NCBI RefSeq assembly: GCF_009695915.1
Contig: NZ_VUMZ01000008.1
Coordinates: 1 to 64,000 of the forward strand
Origin: Hornefia butyriciproducens
GTDB lineage: Bacteria; Bacillota; Clostridia; Peptostreptococcales; Anaerovoracaceae
DNA: 64,000 nucleotides
Reading direction: 5' to 3'
A program made the translations under genes and the position numbers. How positions within the stretch are numbered: the stretch's first letter is position 1; the number at the start of each line of letters is the position of its first letter. Below the pieces are notes generated by a model. The model was not told the origin of the DNA and did not search any database. It saw only the letters and a list, made by a program, of their open reading frames with translations. Of the stretch, positions 45,026 to 53,740 are shown piece after piece.

Positions 45026-46045
45026 ATGAAAACTGCCGTTTATCTTGGGAAAAAATCAGTCGAAGTGCGGGAAGTCCCGGTTCCCGTACCGGGGCCACGG
45101 GATGTTGTAATCCGCAACATCTTTTCCAGTATATGCGGAACGGACGCTGCCGTCTATACTCATGGTCCGGGGACCGGTCATCGCATCACTGTCGGCGGCG
45201 AATTCGGTCACGAAACTGTCTCCGTCGTCTCTGCCATCGGATACGATGTAACAGATTTTCGCATCGGTGACCGCGTATATCCCTACCCTTTGTACGCGAA
45301 AAATGACACTTCCCGCGCCGGAACTCTGGGCGGATTTTCAGAATACATTCTCATTCCGGAAGCAAAGCCGGAGCATTCCCTTTATCCGGTACCGAAGGAA
45401 ATCTCCGATCGTCTCGCCTGCCTGACAGAGCCTTTCACTGTAGGCTGCCATGCCGCCCGCCGCTCACAGCCGAAAGCGGGCGAGCGCGCCGTGGTATTCG
45501 GCGCGGGAACGATCGGCATTGCCGCGGCCGTGGCTCTACGCTTTTTCGGCATAGACAAAGTCATAATCTGCGATCTTTCGGAGCTCCGGCTCGACATCGC
45601 TGCCGGACTTGGATTCGAAGTATTTAATATGAGGGACGAACAAAACTTTCTTCCCAAAGCCTGCAAATATTTCGGCGAAGCACCGTCGCTGACGGGAAAA
45701 ACCGCTGATATCGATATCGTGCTGGATGCCGCTGGAGCGCCTGCGCTTCTGAACCTGTTCTTTGTGCACGGAAAAATCGAAAGCCGGTTCGTTTCGGTCG
45801 CTGTAAACAACACTGCCAGAAGCATCGATCTGCTTCATATGACTTACGCACAGCAGAGCATCATCGGCTCCGGAGGCTACACACCGGAGGATGTTCGGGA
45901 CGTCTTCCGCATCATGGAGTTGGAGGGTGCAGCTCTGGAAACCCTCATTACCAACGAATATCCGCTTGATGACATCGACACTGCGATCCAGCGGGCGGCG
46001 GATCCGGAGCACGCGCTGAACGTGGTCATCAACTTTTCCCTGTGA
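45026..46045 (+). CDS. zinc-type alcohol/sorbitol dehydrogenase family protein (MDR)
   Basis: A 339-residue medium-chain dehydrogenase. The catalytic zinc site is recognisable (SSICGTDAAVY near residue 37, GGEFGHE, and TEPFTVGCHA). The NAD-binding GAGTIGIAAA is near residue 155. The four structural-zinc cysteines are missing: the lobe that normally carries them is short. The substrate is unknown; threonine- or polyol-dehydrogenase-like by motif. ATG 45026 follows AGGAGAAACAAT. It is a single gene. Confidence 0.88.
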   Translation: MKTAVYLGKKSVEVREVPVPVPGPRDVVIRNIFSSICGTDAAVYTHGPGTGHRITVGGEFGHETVSVVSAIGYDVTDFRIGDRVYPYPLYAKNDTSRAGTLGGFSEYILIPEAKPEHSLYPVPKEISDRLACLTEPFTVGCHAARRSQPKAGERAVVFGAGTIGIAAAVALRFFGIDKVIICDLSELRLDIAAGLGFEVFNMRDEQNFLPKACKYFGEAPSLTGKTADIDIVLDAAGAPALLNLFFVHGKIESRFVSVAVNNTARSIDLLHMTYAQQSIIGSGGYTPEDVRDVFRIMELEGAALETLITNEYPLDDIDTAIQRAADPEHALNVVINFSL

Positions 46046-46388
46046 ATTCATCTCACTGAAACCGTGAATCAGTTCCGCAGAGATTGCAGATCCGTCTTAC
46101 ATGGAGAGGTTGAATATCAGGCCTTACAAAATTTGTAAATCCCTATATTTTAGAACTGCGAGCTACCATGTACTGTGCTCTCCGATGAGTTTCATCCAAA
46201 CACCAACGAGAAAACGGTTTTCCTTCGCACTGTCGATGCGGTCCGGTTCATCGGATCTCTTGACTATACAACAAATGTCGTCGATTTATGAGGCAGTAAA
46301 CGATTGATGATCTGAGGGTGCCTTGCGGGGTGCCTTGCGAGGTGATAGGCGATTGATACTTGCAAGGCGATAAACGATTGATGATCTG
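46046..46388. repeat. intergenic region with 18-bp direct repeat upstream of ssrA
   Basis: No convincing gene. TAAACGATTGATGATCTG is repeated exactly at 46298-46315 and 46371-46388. Between the copies are GGGTGCCTTGCG-type duplications and further GCGATTGAT units, making a 90-bp block of nested repeats that ends right at the ssrA promoter. Confidence 0.6.
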
Positions 46389-46416
46389 TTTACTTTTTGT
46401 GAAAGTCGTGTATAAT
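46389..46416 (+). promoter_or_regulatory. ssrA promoter
   Basis: TTTACT (46389-46394), a 16-bp spacer and TATAAT (46411-46416). Transcription should begin about 35 nt before the mature tmRNA 5' end, which RNase P would then trim. Confidence 0.7.
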
Positions 46417-46457
46417 ATTAGTACAAATTCAGTTCGCCATATCCGGCGGATCTTTGC

Positions 46458-46817
46458 GGGGGTGTAAAGGTTTCGACGGGGGTGTAGAAACAGCAGAAGC
46501 GAGCCGCAGTCGCCCAGTCTGCGCTAAAAAGGGCCGTTTAAATATAAACGCTAAAAATAATAATAACAATTTCGCACTGGCTGCATAAGCAGCGCTGCGT
46601 GTCAGCTCCGGTTTCCCTGTAGGCCGGATGTCTGGCATCGAATCATACAGGAAAACCTTACAGACTTTCCCGGATCTGCAAGGGAACAACGGGATAGCGG
46701 ATCTATCAGCCTGCTGACGGGCGGACGGACGAGCGAAACCTAAACCATCAGCTGCGCTCGGAGAAACTGCTGCGGAAATGCTTTCGGACATGGGTTCGAC
46801 TCCCATCATCTCCACCA
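46458..46817 (+). ncRNA. ssrA: tmRNA
   Basis: A 360-nt transfer-messenger RNA. The 5' GGGGGTG pairs with CATCTCC before the encoded ACCA end (46814-46817). The tRNA-like arm TGGGTTCGACTCCCA is close to the 3' end, and the 5' GGTTTCGACGGGG is characteristic. The tag frame starts at GCT 46550 and ends with TAA 46586-46588, encoding AKNNNNFALAA, a normal degradation tag ending in LAA. tmRNA and SmpB rescue stalled ribosomes. The 3' end is a common insertion point for integrative elements, and one starts directly behind it. Confidence 0.97.
46550..46588 (+). other. tmRNA tag peptide reading frame
   Basis: Resume codon GCT at 46550-46552, then AAA AAT AAT AAT AAC AAT TTC GCA CTG GCT GCA and stop TAA. 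The product is AKNNNNFALAA. Confidence 0.93.
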
Positions 46818-46825
46818 TTTTTTGG

Positions 46826-46853
46826 GGTTCAGAGGCAAAACTCTGAACCTTTT
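46826..46853 (+). terminator. ssrA terminator
   Basis: GGTTCAGAG (46826-46834) / CTCTGAACC (46841-46849) followed by TTTT, nine bases after the CCA end. If the att site lies at the tmRNA end, this terminator belongs to the element or is common to both sides. Confidence 0.85.
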
Positions 46854-46868
46854 ACATTGCAACGAATT

Positions 46869-46899
46869 CCGCTGATTTCAATGGTCAGCGGATTTTTTT
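46869..46899 (+). terminator. second terminator at the element boundary
   Basis: CCGCTGA (46869-46875) / TCAGCGG (46885-46891) followed by ATTTTTTTATG. Another stem, CTCCCCT/AGGGGAG, lies at 46983-47002. Between 46900 and 47127 no gene is seen. Confidence 0.75.
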
Positions 46900-47127
46900 A
46901 TGCCTTTTTTCAGACGCACACAAACCCTCTCAGACCCACCTGAAGCCATATGATCTGGGAAAAAATCTGGGATTTTTTTCGGCTCCCCTGCTATGAGGGG
47001 AGTCGAGATCGCCGCACAGTTGCGTCCGGAATTTTTTCTGTTCCATTTTCTCCGAGCTGATTTCGCATAATTGCAGGTCCGTTGGGAGTACATTATGCTG
47101 AAGAAAAATGAAGAAACGGAGGTAAGC

Positions 47128-47271
47128 ATGATGTTTGAACCGAGATATAAGCTGAGCTACGACGAACGCCGGATCATAGTTCTCTGTCTGATCGAAATGA
47201 AAAACAAGCTGATCCGGGAAAACCGTTACACCGATGCCATCGACGATCTTCTGGTGAAATTCATGGACTAG
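47128..47271 (+). CDS. small element protein, paralogue of the 64-aa protein at 60184
   Basis: A 47-residue protein (MMFEPRYKLSYDERRIIVL...). ATG 47128 follows CGGAGGTAAGC. It resembles the 64-residue product at 60184: YDRNILLNALNDLRTKQIRE there, YDERRIIVLCLIEMKNKLIRE (in two parts YDERRIIVLC, LIEMKNKLIRE) here, both ending D-x-x-D-x-L-x-V-K. The shared pattern suggests a helical hairpin family of conjugative elements. The function is unknown. It is followed by its own terminator. Confidence 0.6.
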   Translation: MMFEPRYKLSYDERRIIVLCLIEMKNKLIRENRYTDAIDDLLVKFMD

Positions 47272-47300
47272 TTATCCTTCCGGCCGGAAGATGAATACAT

Positions 47301-47332
47301 AACCCTGCACAATCCGGTGCGGGGTTATTTTT
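47301..47332 (+). terminator. terminator after the 47-aa gene
   Basis: AACCCTGCAC (47301-47310) / GTGCGGGGTT (47317-47326) with one T-G wobble, then ATTTTTC. Confidence 0.8.
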
Positions 47333-47361
47333 CTATCCGGCTTTCGGAGAAAGGATAAAAG

Positions 47362-47793
47362 ATGGCTACAACAAAGGAAACAATGAAAATTATTGCGATG
47401 GGATTGGGAGAAAACGGAGCCCGTGAAACAGAAAGCTGCGCAGGATGCCCGTTAGTGGATGCACTGGCAAGAAGAGCCGCGGAGCATTTTACTGAGATGA
47501 CCGAGGAGATGGATGAGGAAACGGTCCTGGAGATCGTGCGTAAGCTGGAAACAGAGGCCTGTTCTGATGAACCGGACGCTATGATCACACTTCTCGGCAG
47601 GATCTTTCGTCAGAATGGAATGGAATCCGCGGCAGCGGAAATGGAAGCACTGGACTACTGCACCAGTGAAGTTCCTGATGCCTGCGATGCGTTTGCAGAT
47701 TCCTTCTTTGATGACGGATATGTTGACTGGTACTGCGTGGAAGGCTGGCTTCGTGACATGTTTCCCAGCAAGGATCAGAAGCTGCTGAGTTAG
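47362..47793 (+). CDS. hypothetical acidic protein of the element
   Basis: A 143-residue strongly acidic protein I do not recognise. It has an N-terminal CAGC motif (residues 26-29), a run rich in Glu, and a C-terminal DYCTSEVPDACDAFAD region with several cysteines. No membrane segment or signal is visible. ATG 47362 follows AAAGGATAAAAG. It directly precedes parA (10 bp), so it is probably made with the partition genes. Confidence 0.6.
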   Translation: MATTKETMKIIAMGLGENGARETESCAGCPLVDALARRAAEHFTEMTEEMDEETVLEIVRKLETEACSDEPDAMITLLGRIFRQNGMESAAAEMEALDYCTSEVPDACDAFADSFFDDGYVDWYCVEGWLRDMFPSKDQKLLS

Positions 47794-47803
47794 GAGGTAA
47801 GGA

Positions 47804-48628
47804 ATGGCGAAATGTGAAACCATTGCGATCTGCAATCAGAAAGGAGGCGTGGGAAAAACCACCACGGCGCTGAATCTGGGGGTGGGTCTTTCCCGGGCCG
47901 GAAAGAAGGTGCTGCTCATCGACTCGGATCCACAGGGTGACCTCACCCAGTCCCTGGGATGGAACGGGGATGATTTGGAGAAATCCCTGGGCAGGCTGAT
48001 GTACTTGGTCACCAAAGACTGCAAACCCATTGTGGAAGATACGATCCTTCATCACGAGGAAGGCGTGGATCTGATCCCGTCTAATCTGGATCTTTCTTCT
48101 ATGGAAGTCAGTCTGGTGAACGCCATGAGCAGAGAACAGGTGCTGGATAACCTTCTCCAATCGGTAAAGAAAAACTACGAATATATTCTGATCGACTGCA
48201 TGCCGTCATTAGGCATGATCACCATCAATGCGCTGACCGCGGCGGATAAAGTGATTATCCCTGTGCAGGCCCAGTATCTTCCTGCCAAAGGAATGACGCA
48301 ACTGATGAAGAGTATCGACCGGGTCAAGACCCACATAAATCCGGACCTGAAAATCGGCGGCATCGTCATGACGCTGGTGGACAACCGGACCAACCTGGCA
48401 AGAGATGTGATCAGCAGCATCCGGACCCACTACGGGATGGCAATCCGGATCTTCGATACCCAGATCCCGGTGGCGGTGAAAGCGGCTGAGGCGGCTAAGT
48501 CCGGGCAGAGTATATTCACCTACGATGAAAACGGAAAGGTGGCGAAAGCTTATGAAGCATTGACGAAGGAGGTGATCCGCAGTGGCGAAAGAGAAAAGAG
48601 AAGAGATACAGTTTCCCTCTCTCGATGA
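47804..48628 (+). CDS. parA: ParA/Soj partition ATPase
   Basis: A 274-residue Walker-type ATPase. The deviant Walker A is NQKGGVGKTTTALNLG (near residue 13), followed by DSDPQGDLTQSLG and the YILIDCMPSLG switch. ParA proteins move or position DNA with ParB. ATG 47804 follows TTAGGAGGTAAGG. The gene's last 47 bp overlap parB in another frame. In conjugative elements this pair helps maintain the excised circle. Confidence 0.95.
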   Translation: MAKCETIAICNQKGGVGKTTTALNLGVGLSRAGKKVLLIDSDPQGDLTQSLGWNGDDLEKSLGRLMYLVTKDCKPIVEDTILHHEEGVDLIPSNLDLSSMEVSLVNAMSREQVLDNLLQSVKKNYEYILIDCMPSLGMITINALTAADKVIIPVQAQYLPAKGMTQLMKSIDRVKTHINPDLKIGGIVMTLVDNRTNLARDVISSIRTHYGMAIRIFDTQIPVAVKAAEAAKSGQSIFTYDENGKVAKAYEALTKEVIRSGEREKRRDTVSLSR

Positions 48629-49661
48629 ACTGTTTTCCTCCCAAGAGGAACGGGATGACGCAAAGCTCAAGCGGATCTACGAGATCCCGCTGACAGAGAT
48701 CGATCCCTTTCCGGATCATCCCTACAAGGTCAGAGACGATGAAGACATGGATCATCTGGTGGAGAGTATACGGGCCAAAGGGCTGATTACCCCCTGTATG
48801 GTACGGAAGAAAAAAGACGGAAGGTATGAGATGATTTCCGGACACCGGAGGAAGCGGGCCTGTGAAAAATTGGGGATGGATAAAATCCGCTGTGAAGTGG
48901 TGGAGCTCTCTCGGGATGAGGCGACGATCCTGATGGTGGAATCCAATTTCCAGAGAACAACGATCCTTCCGAGTGAGAAGGCCTTTGCGTACAAGATGCG
49001 GCTTGAAGCGATGAAAAAGCAGATCGCCAGAATGAAAGAGAATCAGAAGAAAGGAATGGAGTACGAAGGGGAGCCTGTCGGACCGCAGCTGGAACGAGCG
49101 CAGGAACATCTTGGGAGAACGTATGGGCTTAGTGAGGAAGAAATACTCCGTCTGGGAACACCGGATTCACGGAAACATGAATGCGTGTCCCCAATGGGGA
49201 CACAGAAAGTGAGATCAACGGATTATATTACGGTGGAAACAGGAGAAAGCAGGAATCAGATTTATCGATATATCCGCCTCACTGAATTGATCCCGGAGCT
49301 GCTGGAGATGGTGGACGAAGGCAAGATCGCCATGCGACCTGCCGTTGAACTTTCCTATCTGGAACACAGGCAGAGAGATGTCTACAATCTGATTTTGCAG
49401 GAGCAGTGTACTCCCAATCATTCGCAGGCTCTCCGCATGAAAAAACTCTATCAGGCCGGCGAACTCTCAATCGAGGCGCTGGAGGATATCATGCTGGAGG
49501 AGAAGCCCAACCAGAAGGAGCGCATCGTCTTCCGGGGAGACCGGATCGCGAAACTTTTTCCAAGGGACCTGCCGCTGTCCAAAAGGGAGGATTTTGTTGC
49601 GGCAGCCATGGAACACTACAACCGATTCCTCCAGCGAAAAGCCAGGGATCAGGGACGATAA
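48582..49661 (+). CDS. parB: ParB/Spo0J partition protein
   Basis: A 359-residue protein. The ParB N-terminal nuclease-like domain has PFPDHPYKVRDDEDM, GLITPCMV, the ISGHRRKRACEKLG box and a TILMVESNFQR motif. A central helix-turn-helix follows (ESRNQIYRYIRL), then a C-terminal dimer region. The start is GTG 48582, supported by AAGGAGGTGATCC, inside the parA 3' end. A candidate parS site was not recognised. Confidence 0.93.
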   Translation: MAKEKREEIQFPSLDELFSSQEERDDAKLKRIYEIPLTEIDPFPDHPYKVRDDEDMDHLVESIRAKGLITPCMVRKKKDGRYEMISGHRRKRACEKLGMDKIRCEVVELSRDEATILMVESNFQRTTILPSEKAFAYKMRLEAMKKQIARMKENQKKGMEYEGEPVGPQLERAQEHLGRTYGLSEEEILRLGTPDSRKHECVSPMGTQKVRSTDYITVETGESRNQIYRYIRLTELIPELLEMVDEGKIAMRPAVELSYLEHRQRDVYNLILQEQCTPNHSQALRMKKLYQAGELSIEALEDIMLEEKPNQKERIVFRGDRIAKLFPRDLPLSKREDFVAAAMEHYNRFLQRKARDQGR

Positions 49662-49770
49662 ATGCGGGAGTACGCACTCCCAATTTTCCCTCCCTGTAAC
49701 CCTCCCTTTATTTACTACCAGTTACTACCCGAAGAAGAAATATATCTAAAAGAAGAGAGACAAGTCAGGA

Positions 49771-49797
49771 CGTCTGTGTGAAAGCACAGGCGTTTTT
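49771..49797 (+). terminator. terminator after parB
   Basis: CGTCTGTG (49771-49778) / CACAGGCG (49785-49792) with one T-G wobble, then TTTTT. It isolates the adhesin gene from parAB. The 50 bp between are AT-rich. Confidence 0.85.
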
Positions 49798-49910
49798 GCT
49801 TGCCCTATCACGGCGCTTCAGCGCCGATGAAGGTCAGCCGCAAGAAATTCCCGAATCTGCGATTTGGTGAATTTTTCTGCGATTGCCATGAAACGGAAAG
49901 GAGAAATGCT

Positions 49911-52900
49911 TTGAACAGAAAAACAGAGCTCAAGCAGAAATTCAAGCAGCTGCTCACCATCGCCTTTGCTTCCATGATGGTGCTGGGGTCCGCTCTTCCT
50001 GCGGTGACGGAAACGGCCAGCGCATTCACCGGCAAGGTGGGAAGCAGCTATACGGTCACTGACGGAGGCAGGATCACCTACGGCTCCGGTGACGGAGGCT
50101 ACAGCAATTCCAGGAAATGCGACCTGGGAGACGGGCTGGGGATCCGGTATACCTACTGCGTCCAGCCGGCCAAGGCATCACCGCCCACCGGAAAGGTCAC
50201 GGTAGACAAAGTGATCACCGATTCTGACGACAAAGGAAAATGGAATGCCCTCAGAAACATCGTGTTCTACTCCCCGTCATATCCGGGTTACGAGAAGAAT
50301 ATCAGCAACATCAAAGGCGCATACTACACCGGAAATTTCACCAAAGACTGGGCCATCGCTCATCTTGCCATGGCATATGTTTACGAAGGAAGGCCCTCTG
50401 ATATGGCGACCTGGGGCGGAACGAAAGCTTCCGGCCTGGGGGATATCTGGACAAAGGCAAAGAAACTGGGAGACGGACTCTGGAATGCGGATTCGGAAAA
50501 AGATGAGGCCATCCCGGGAAATTTCAAGGTGTTCATCAGCACCATGAGCGGCGTGCAGGACATGGTGGTGGGATACCTGGAGGATATCCGGGGCGGATTC
50601 CGCCTGCAGAAGATCGATAATGATCTGGATGAACCGTACGCACAGGGAGATGCATCGCTGGAAGGCGCGGAATTCACCGCATTTAACAAAAGCGGTCATG
50701 CCGTTTTCCTCGGAGAAAAGAAAATCAACCAGGGAGAAGCGGCAGTTACGATCAGGACAGACAAGAAAGGACTTGCGAAGTCTTCTGCCGACGCCCTGCC
50801 ATACGGCGATTATCTGGTGAAAGAGACCAAAGCGCCTTCCGGATATCAGCTCAATGAGAAATGGTCAAGAGCCATCAGCATCCGGAAAGACGGAGAGATT
50901 ATCGATATCACTTCGGCTCCCGTGAGAGAAAACGTCCAGCGGGGCGGCGTTCAGATCGTAAAGCGGGATAAGGAGCTGAAGAAATCAGAGGCACTCGGCG
51001 GTGCTGATCTGAACGGGATCGAGATGACCATCAAAAACGTATCCGGTCACGATGTGCTGGTCCGCAGTGATATCGGAAGTCCGGAAAACAAAGTGGACTG
51101 GAAGGCCCTTTCCTCAAAGAAGGATCTGATTGATTCCGGAAAAGTCAAGCGTGTAAAGTCCGGTGAGGATATGGGGAAGATCACCGTTCACTGGAATGAA
51201 GCAAAAAAGGCCTACACGGCAGAGACCCTTCCGGATGATCTTCCGTACGGAACCTATACCATCCGTGAGACGAAGACCAACAAGACCTACCAGAGGACGG
51301 ACAAAAGCGAGCATATGTTCAAGATCCGGGAAGACGGAAAAACCGTTTCCTACGACGACGGACAGAACGAAATGGCACTGACCTTTGACAACTATGTCTA
51401 CCGCAGCGACGTTCAGGGAACCAAGATCGGTGACGGCGATTCCAGAAGATTTGCCTTTGTCCCGTTCAAAATCACCGCCGCATCAAACGGTGAGACCCAC
51501 GTGGTTGTCACGGACAAAAACGGATTCTTCTCCACAAAAGACCGAAGAGCCGATGGTGATCTGGACGAGGAAGAAGGGAAAGACAATGCCCGCAGCCAGA
51601 ATCCGTTTGATGATCTTCTGAACGAGAAACAGATCTCTACCGGGTCTCTGAAAAAGAGAGCGGAGCAGATCCGATGCGGCGTGTTCTTCGGCACAGGACA
51701 GTTCGGGAGCAAAGCTGCCATGATCACCGGCGCAGGAGCTCTGCCTTATGACACCTACACCATCGAAGAGATGCGCTGCGAGAACAACAAAGGATATGTT
51801 CTGCAGAAGTTCAGCTTCACCGTGGATGAGAAAACCCGCACAGGAACCGTGGACCTGGAGACCATCACAGATGATCTGATCACCATCGGAACCAAGGCGA
51901 AAGCAGAGAATACCGGCATGAATCTTTCTGCAGCAGAGAAGGATGTGAAACTTATGGACACCGTCTCCTACACCAATCTGGTTCCCGGAAAGGAATATGT
52001 TCTGAAGGGAAAGCTCATGGACCAGAAGACCGGAAAGGAGCTTCTGGTGGACGGAAAGCCGGTGGTTTCCCAGAAGAAATTCGTGCCGGAGAAGAAGGAC
52101 GGAACCGTGGATGTGGAGTTTACCTTCAGCGGTGCGGGTCTTGCCGGAACCTCAACGGTAGTGTTCGAGGATCTCTATGAGAACGATGTGAACATCGCAT
52201 CTCACGCAGACATTCATGATGAAGGACAGACCATCCACTTCCCGGAGGTAAAGACCCATGCGGAGGACCGGAAGACAAAGGACGAAGTCGGGGAAACCCA
52301 CAAGGGAACGACCATTGTGGACAAGGTAAACTACCGCAATCTGATTCCGGGAAAAGAATACACGGTAAAGGGCGTTTTGATGGACAAGGAGACCGGAAAA
52401 CCGGTGATGGTGAATGGAAAGAAGGTCACTTCCGAGAAAAAGTTTACGGCACACAAGGCCGACGGAACGGTGGAATTGAGCTTCACTTTCGATGCATCTT
52501 CCCTGAAAGGAAAGACCACTGTCGTATTCGAGGATATCTTCTATGATGGAATCAAGGTGGCCTCTCACGGGGATCTCACCGATCAGGATCAGACGATCTG
52601 GCATCCGGAGATCAAAACAACGGCAAAGGACAGCAAGTCCGGAAATCATGAAGCTTCCCGGGACAAGAAGGTCTCCATCGTGGATACCGTCAGCTATCAC
52701 AACCTTGTTGTGGGAAAGAAATACACGGTAAAGGGTGTCCTGATGGACAAAGGAACGGGAAAGCCGGTCCGTGACGGACTTTCTGCCGTGACTTCCGAGA
52801 AGACGTTTACCGCAGAGAAGAAAGACGGAACGGTCGAGCTGCAGTTCACCTTTGACGCCGAAAGGCTTCAGGGAGACGATGTGGTCGTGTTCGAGGATCT

Positions 52901-53144
52901 GATCCATAACGGGATCACCGTTACCAGCCACGCAGACCTTTCCGACAAGGACCAGACCGTTCATTTTCCGAAGAAGCCGGATACCCCGCCGGAGAACTCT
53001 GCTCCGCCGAAGACCGGAGACAGGACAAATCTTCTGGGATATATCGCTCTGATGCTGGCAGCGGGGACCACCGCAGCAGGAATCGCATACAAGAGAAGAC
53101 GACTTCATAAGCTTCCGGAAGACCAGGATGATCTAAAGGAATAG
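49911..53144 (+). CDS. VaFE-repeat surface protein with sortase anchor
   Basis: A 1077-residue exported protein. A signal peptide (about residues 1-37) ends near ETASA. An N-terminal head holds YTYCVQPAK, resembling the cysteine part of thioester adhesin domains. Three CnaB-like domains follow (about 225-340, 345-490, 500-640), with the VKETKAPSGY type of isopeptide motif in the first. Three VaFE repeats start near 680, 800 and 920 (MDTVSYTNL, VDKVNYRNL, VDTVSYHNL; each with VVFED). The sorting signal is PPKTG at about 1031, then a membrane segment and RRR. The start is TTG 49911 after AAAGGAG; an ATG upstream would spoil the signal peptide. Probable role: adhesion between mating cells or to a host surface. 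Confidence 0.9.
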   Translation: MNRKTELKQKFKQLLTIAFASMMVLGSALPAVTETASAFTGKVGSSYTVTDGGRITYGSGDGGYSNSRKCDLGDGLGIRYTYCVQPAKASPPTGKVTVDKVITDSDDKGKWNALRNIVFYSPSYPGYEKNISNIKGAYYTGNFTKDWAIAHLAMAYVYEGRPSDMATWGGTKASGLGDIWTKAKKLGDGLWNADSEKDEAIPGNFKVFISTMSGVQDMVVGYLEDIRGGFRLQKIDNDLDEPYAQGDASLEGAEFTAFNKSGHAVFLGEKKINQGEAAVTIRTDKKGLAKSSADALPYGDYLVKETKAPSGYQLNEKWSRAISIRKDGEIIDITSAPVRENVQRGGVQIVKRDKELKKSEALGGADLNGIEMTIKNVSGHDVLVRSDIGSPENKVDWKALSSKKDLIDSGKVKRVKSGEDMGKITVHWNEAKKAYTAETLPDDLPYGTYTIRETKTNKTYQRTDKSEHMFKIREDGKTVSYDDGQNEMALTFDNYVYRSDVQGTKIGDGDSRRFAFVPFKITAASNGETHVVVTDKNGFFSTKDRRADGDLDEEEGKDNARSQNPFDDLLNEKQISTGSLKKRAEQIRCGVFFGTGQFGSKAAMITGAGALPYDTYTIEEMRCENNKGYVLQKFSFTVDEKTRTGTVDLETITDDLITIGTKAKAENTGMNLSAAEKDVKLMDTVSYTNLVPGKEYVLKGKLMDQKTGKELLVDGKPVVSQKKFVPEKKDGTVDVEFTFSGAGLAGTSTVVFEDLYENDVNIASHADIHDEGQTIHFPEVKTHAEDRKTKDEVGETHKGTTIVDKVNYRNLIPGKEYTVKGVLMDKETGKPVMVNGKKVTSEKKFTAHKADGTVELSFTFDASSLKGKTTVVFEDIFYDGIKVASHGDLTDQDQTIWHPEIKTTAKDSKSGNHEASRDKKVSIVDTVSYHNLVVGKKYTVKGVLMDKGTGKPVRDGLSAVTSEKTFTAEKKDGTVELQFTFDAERLQGDDVVVFEDLIHNGITVTSHADLSDKDQTVHFPKKPDTPPENSAPPKTGDRTNLLGYIALMLAAGTTAAGIAYKRRRLHKLPEDQDDLKE

Positions 53145-53170
53145 AGCATGAAATAGCCAATGAGCCAAAA

Positions 53171-53196
53171 GGGCGGCAGAGATGCCGCTCTTTTTT
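53171..53196 (+). terminator. terminator after the adhesin gene
   Basis: GGGCGGCA (53171-53178) / TGCCGCTC (53183-53190) with a GAGA loop and a T6 run, 26 bp after the stop. Confidence 0.9.
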
Positions 53197-53219
53197 GGTT
53201 CCGTCAGGAGGAAAAGAAA

Positions 53220-53573
53220 ATGATTACAAACGGGATCAATGGTGAGATCCGAAAGGAAAACGAATGCCGGTTTAACCGAAACATCGCCATGATATGCGGG
53301 ATCCGGGCCGCACTGATCGCCCAGTATCTCTGGGAGATCATGGAGTACGAGAACGGCACGGCAGAGGATTACTGGAGGAAGATGCCCCAGAAGATGATCC
53401 AGACGGTCTACCCGTTTCTGAGCCGGCACATGATCCGGGATGCCATGAAAGAACTGACCGAATGCCGGATTCTCCGTGCTTCGGAAAGAAACGAGAGCCG
53501 GTTCGACCGGACCAGATGGTATCAGTTCACCGAATACGGCATGGAGCTGATGAGCCCGGGGAGTTACGCATGA
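53220..53573 (+). CDS. winged-helix-like protein of the element
   Basis: A 117-residue protein. The pattern RAALIAQYLWEIMEY...LSRHMIRDAMKELTECRILRASE looks like the winged helix at the N terminus of phage/plasmid replisome-organiser proteins, ending in a wing with RTRWYQFTEYG. I infer DNA binding, possibly replication control of the element. ATG 53220 follows CAGGAGGAAAAGAAA. It overlaps the next small gene by ATGA. Confidence 0.65.
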   Translation: MITNGINGEIRKENECRFNRNIAMICGIRAALIAQYLWEIMEYENGTAEDYWRKMPQKMIQTVYPFLSRHMIRDAMKELTECRILRASERNESRFDRTRWYQFTEYGMELMSPGSYA

Positions 53574-53740
53574 ACGGGCTGAAGGGGCGCAGGCAGTGCC
53601 CGGAGAACTGCCGCTACCGCAGGAAGGAAGCACCCTTCTGCGGATACTGCATGATGGAGATCATCTATGGGAAACGGAAGGAGGACGAGAATGACAGCAG
53701 ACAAAAGCAAGCTGAAGACACTGAACAAACTGACGGATGA
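53570..53740 (+). CDS. small four-cysteine protein
   Basis: A 56-residue protein with CPENC and CGYC about 12 residues apart, a plausible zinc knuckle. A charged, glutamine-rich tail follows. The ATG overlaps the previous stop as ATGA and has GGGGAG upstream. The last 50 bp overlap the next gene in another frame. Function unknown. Confidence 0.6.
   Translation: MNGLKGRRQCPENCRYRRKEAPFCGYCMMEIIYGKRKEDENDSRQKQAEDTEQTDG

Noticed and set aside
45026-46045. Dehydrogenase as part of the sbcDC-like operon
   Set aside because: A gap of about 110 bp holds its own promoter, and the function is unrelated.
46101-46307. A 68-codon frame upstream of ssrA
   Set aside because: It has no ribosome site at a good distance, no recognisable product, and lies in a repeat-containing region.
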